DNA of 64,000 nt, from contig NZ_JAJIWO010000008.1 in NCBI RefSeq assembly GCF_020880695.1, positions 143,743 through 207,742 of the forward strand, read 5' to 3'. Shown here one piece after another: positions 62,208 through 64,000 of this stretch (position 1 is the first letter of the stretch; every line of letters starts with the position of its first letter). Under the pieces are notes generated by a model. That model ran no database searches. It was given only the letters and a program-made list of their open reading frames with translations, and was not told where the DNA came from. Made by a program: the position numbers and the translations under genes. This stretch comes from Mucilaginibacter sp. UR6-11. Lineage in GTDB: Bacteria > Bacteroidota > Bacteroidia > Sphingobacteriales > Sphingobacteriaceae.

Positions 62208-62453
62208 TCATTTACCCTGTCCCTTCAAGGTAGTTTTCACCAGGGTAAGGATGCTGTTTAACCCGTTGAGTTTGATCTCGTAAACGCTTGATAACATCAT
62301 ACCCAATTTACCCGGCGGAAAGCCTTTGTTTTTGAACCATTCCAGGTAAGAAACGGGCAAATCGCTTATAAAAGCACCTTTGTACTTACCAAAAGGCATT
62401 TTAGTTTGAACGATATCCACGAGTATTCTTGAATCTGGTTTAATTTGTTCCAT
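62208..62453 (-). CDS. DUF3820 family protein
   Basis: 81 residues. MPFGKYKGAFISDLPVSYL and WFKNKGFPPGKLGMML are the DUF3820 signature, related to the exonuclease-tail motif found in some DNA polymerase III epsilon-like proteins. The function is unknown. Confidence 0.88.
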   Translation of the reverse strand: MEQIKPDSRILVDIVQTKMPFGKYKGAFISDLPVSYLEWFKNKGFPPGKLGMMLSSVYEIKLNGLNSILTLVKTTLKGQGK

Positions 62454-62538
62454 AGGGTAAAGATAATATTAGTTAGTTGACTAAAATCAGGCAAACAGAA
62501 TTTACTAAATACTGTTGTTAGGATACATTAATTTTATC

Positions 62539-62778
62539 ATGGAACCACAATTTAAAGCAACACTAACCGGTACAGAAGGCCCGGTTGAAGGAATTATTAA
62601 ACACGTTACCTACGGAAATACCAAAAAAGCTTATCAATTTGATTCGTTAGATGATACCCTGCACCTGGTAATAGCACCCGATGAACACGGACAATGGCAT
62701 AAAGTTGCCGGTACTGAACCTTATCTTTTTGGCTGGGTTGATGAGATGGCTGAGCAAATAACAAAATTGCACGCGTAA
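62539..62778 (+). CDS. Hypothetical small protein (79 aa)
   Basis: 79 residues from MEPQFKATLTGTEG (62539); an in-frame ATG at 62515 adds eight hydrophobic residues and is less likely. It is a small beta-rich cytoplasmic protein without recognised domain. It ends 7 bp before the aldo/keto reductase gene, so the two are co-transcribed. Confidence 0.65.
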   Translation: MEPQFKATLTGTEGPVEGIIKHVTYGNTKKAYQFDSLDDTLHLVIAPDEHGQWHKVAGTEPYLFGWVDEMAEQITKLHA

Positions 62779-62785
62779 TTAAGTT

Positions 62786-63736
62786 ATGGAAAAAAGAGAA
62801 CTGGGCAGATCCGGGATCTTTGTGAGCCCGTTTTGTTTTGGCGGTAATGTATTTGGATGGACCGTTAATGAGCAGCAATCATTTGAGTTATTGGATGCCT
62901 ATGTTGACTCAGGACTTGAATTTATTGATACGGCCGATGTTTATTCAAAATGGGTACCGGGAAATAAGGGCGGCGAATCTGAAACTATTATCGGCAACTG
63001 GCTTAAAAAATCAGGCAGGCGCGATAAAGTAATTATAGCTACCAAAGTTGGTAAACCAATGGGCCCGGGCAGGCAGGGCCTGTCAAAAGCCTATATCACC
63101 GAAGCCGTGGAAGATTCTTTAAAGCGCCTGCAGACGGATTATATCGACCTGTACCAGTCGCACGACGATGATCAAAACACGCCGCTGGAGGAAACGCTGG
63201 CAACTTATACCGACCTGATCAAACAGGGAAAGGTAAGAGGCGTAGGCGCATCGAACTTTACCGCCGCCCGGCTTAAAGAATCTTTGGATGTAAGTAAAGC
63301 CAACGGCCTTGCACGTTATGAAACGCTGCAACCTGAGTATAATCTATATGACCGGGAGGGCTATGAAAAAGAACTGGAGCCGTTATGTGTCGGCAATAAT
63401 ATAGGTGTCATTACTTTTTACTCATTAGCCAGCGGCTTCTTATCGGGCAAATACCGGTCAGAGGCTGATCTTTCAAAAAGCGCCCGCGGCGGCGGCGTTA
63501 AAAAGTACCTGAACAGCCGTGGCTTTAAAATCCTGACCGCACTTGACGAGGTGGCAGCCCAATACAAAACTACACCCGCAAGTGTAGCCATAGCCTGGGT
63601 AATGGCCAGGCCGGGCATTACCGCGCCTATTGCAAGCGCAACATCAGTTAAACAGTTGCATGATACCACGCAGGCGGTGCAATTAAACCTGGACGATAAA
63701 GCTATTGCTTTATTGAATGAGGCAAGCAGCTATTAA
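62786..63736 (+). CDS. Aldo/keto reductase
   Basis: 316 residues. The tetrad positions are visible: Asp and Tyr in FIDTADVYSKW, Lys in IIATKVGKPM and His in DLYQSHDDD. C-terminal NADP-binding SVKQLHDTTQ also fits. YghZ/potassium-channel-beta-like subgroup; reduces aldehydes or ketones, substrate unknown. Confidence 0.93.
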   Translation: MEKRELGRSGIFVSPFCFGGNVFGWTVNEQQSFELLDAYVDSGLEFIDTADVYSKWVPGNKGGESETIIGNWLKKSGRRDKVIIATKVGKPMGPGRQGLSKAYITEAVEDSLKRLQTDYIDLYQSHDDDQNTPLEETLATYTDLIKQGKVRGVGASNFTAARLKESLDVSKANGLARYETLQPEYNLYDREGYEKELEPLCVGNNIGVITFYSLASGFLSGKYRSEADLSKSARGGGVKKYLNSRGFKILTALDEVAAQYKTTPASVAIAWVMARPGITAPIASATSVKQLHDTTQAVQLNLDDKAIALLNEASSY

Positions 63737-63755
63737 AAAACTTATTTTTAACAAC

Positions 63756-63789
63756 AATAAAAAAGCCACCTCGCGGTGGCTTTTTTATT
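63756..63789. terminator. Rho-independent terminator
   Basis: A 15-bp perfect stem (GCCACC / GGTGGC core with A and T tracts) and a TCGC loop, 20 bp after the aldo/keto reductase stop. Confidence 0.9.
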
Positions 63790-63840
63790 ATAATATATGA
63801 TGGAGGAAATTATAGTTAAGACCTAAAACCGTTACGGCTA

Positions 63841-64000
63841 TGTTGTCCCTGAGAATCAGCGAAGTGCTCGCCTGAGTTGAGATAGTCACAATTTAATCTG
63901 ACAGTTACGATAATTTAAAACACGTAACAGAGATTAGTATTATGACAACCCAAGCAAAGATCATCAAAAACAAGATGGGCATATTGGAGCTTGCCCAACA
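63841..64000 (+). mobile_element. Left end of an IS481-type insertion sequence (cut by window)
   Basis: The sequence TGTTGTCCCTGAGAATCAGC at 63841 resembles IS481-family ends. It is followed by about 100 bp of leader and the start of a transposase ORF at 63942. The boundary and family are from memory, and the right end is outside the window. Confidence 0.55.
63942..64000 (+). CDS. IS481-like transposase, N-terminus only
   Basis: 19 complete codons from the ATG at 63942, reading MTTQAKIIKNKMGILELAQ, before the right edge. This is the usual N-terminus of Bacteroidota IS481 transposases, which continue with a helix-turn-helix and a DDE domain. Partial, so intactness is unknown. Confidence 0.55.
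   Translation, partial: MTTQAKIIKNKMGILELAQ

Noticed and set aside
1..64000. CRISPR array, tRNA or rRNA genes
   Set aside because: No regular short repeats with spacers and no cloverleaf or rRNA sequence were found by eye.

Overview
The window looks like chromosomal DNA from a Bacteroidota bacterium of the Sphingobacteriaceae type; Mucilaginibacter is my best guess. This rests on the moderate GC with AT-rich intergenic gaps, AT-rich promoter-like boxes ending in TTTG, families common in that group (CarboxypepD_reg-like carriers, ThuA/PQQ/cytochrome c fusions, WbqC, DUF763, DUF4142, FUSC) and a dense population of intergenic inverted repeats. No rRNA, tRNA or CRISPR array was seen. No database search was possible, so the taxonomic call is inference.

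Layout. 0-5.4 kb: HEAT-repeat protein (cut by the left edge), Tat-exported Gfo/Idh/MocA oxidoreductase and an ABC permease. 5.7-10.8 kb: phosphohexomutase, then a DUF3606 / DNA ligase D / hypothetical operon. 11-13.7 kb: secreted ThuA-PQQ-PKD-cytochrome c fusion. 13.8-20.5 kb: tripartite RND efflux operon under a TetR regulator with five copies of a TTAACA-N-TGTTAA operator. 20.7-25 kb: AraC regulator, then a repeat-rich island with two small genes and several repeat families. 25-33 kb: lipocalin, SDR-like protein, SMP-30 plus alpha-L-fucosidase, DUF763, DUF4142 and PEP carboxylase. 33.6-37.1 kb: FUSC protein and PhoH/PIN ATPase. 37.2-38.6 kb: a tandemly duplicated unit made of a tiny membrane ORF, a structured-RNA candidate and a terminator. 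38.6-42.5 kb: TIGR03915/TIGR03916 pair, Ohr, AurF-like diiron protein and an encapsulated-ferritin-like protein without encapsulin. 42.6-51.9 kb: bioB, mgtE, YigZ, EamA, ribD, prmC, xerD and aroQ. 52-61 kb: MscS channel, glycosyltransferase with two LpxL-type acyltransferases, WbqC, CorA and two CarboxypepD_reg-like paralogues (a third is at 46 kb). 61.5-64 kb: msrA, DUF3820, a small hypothetical, an aldo/keto reductase and the left end of an IS481-type element cut by the right edge.

Most promising novelty. (1) Two tandem ~375-nt minus-strand units (37.21-37.59 and 38.03-38.41 kb), each with a promoter-like block, a near-identical 5' block, three hairpins whose arms differ between copies in a pairing-preserving way, and a matching terminator. 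A 42-codon ORF with a strong Shine-Dalgarno and one membrane helix precedes the second copy; its counterpart before the first copy is broken. (2) Two diverged, oppositely oriented copies of a ~217-bp non-coding element (24.7 and 45.1 kb), each with eight GATC sites. (3) A 352-bp tandem repeat and a dispersed ~85-bp repeat in the 22-25 kb island.
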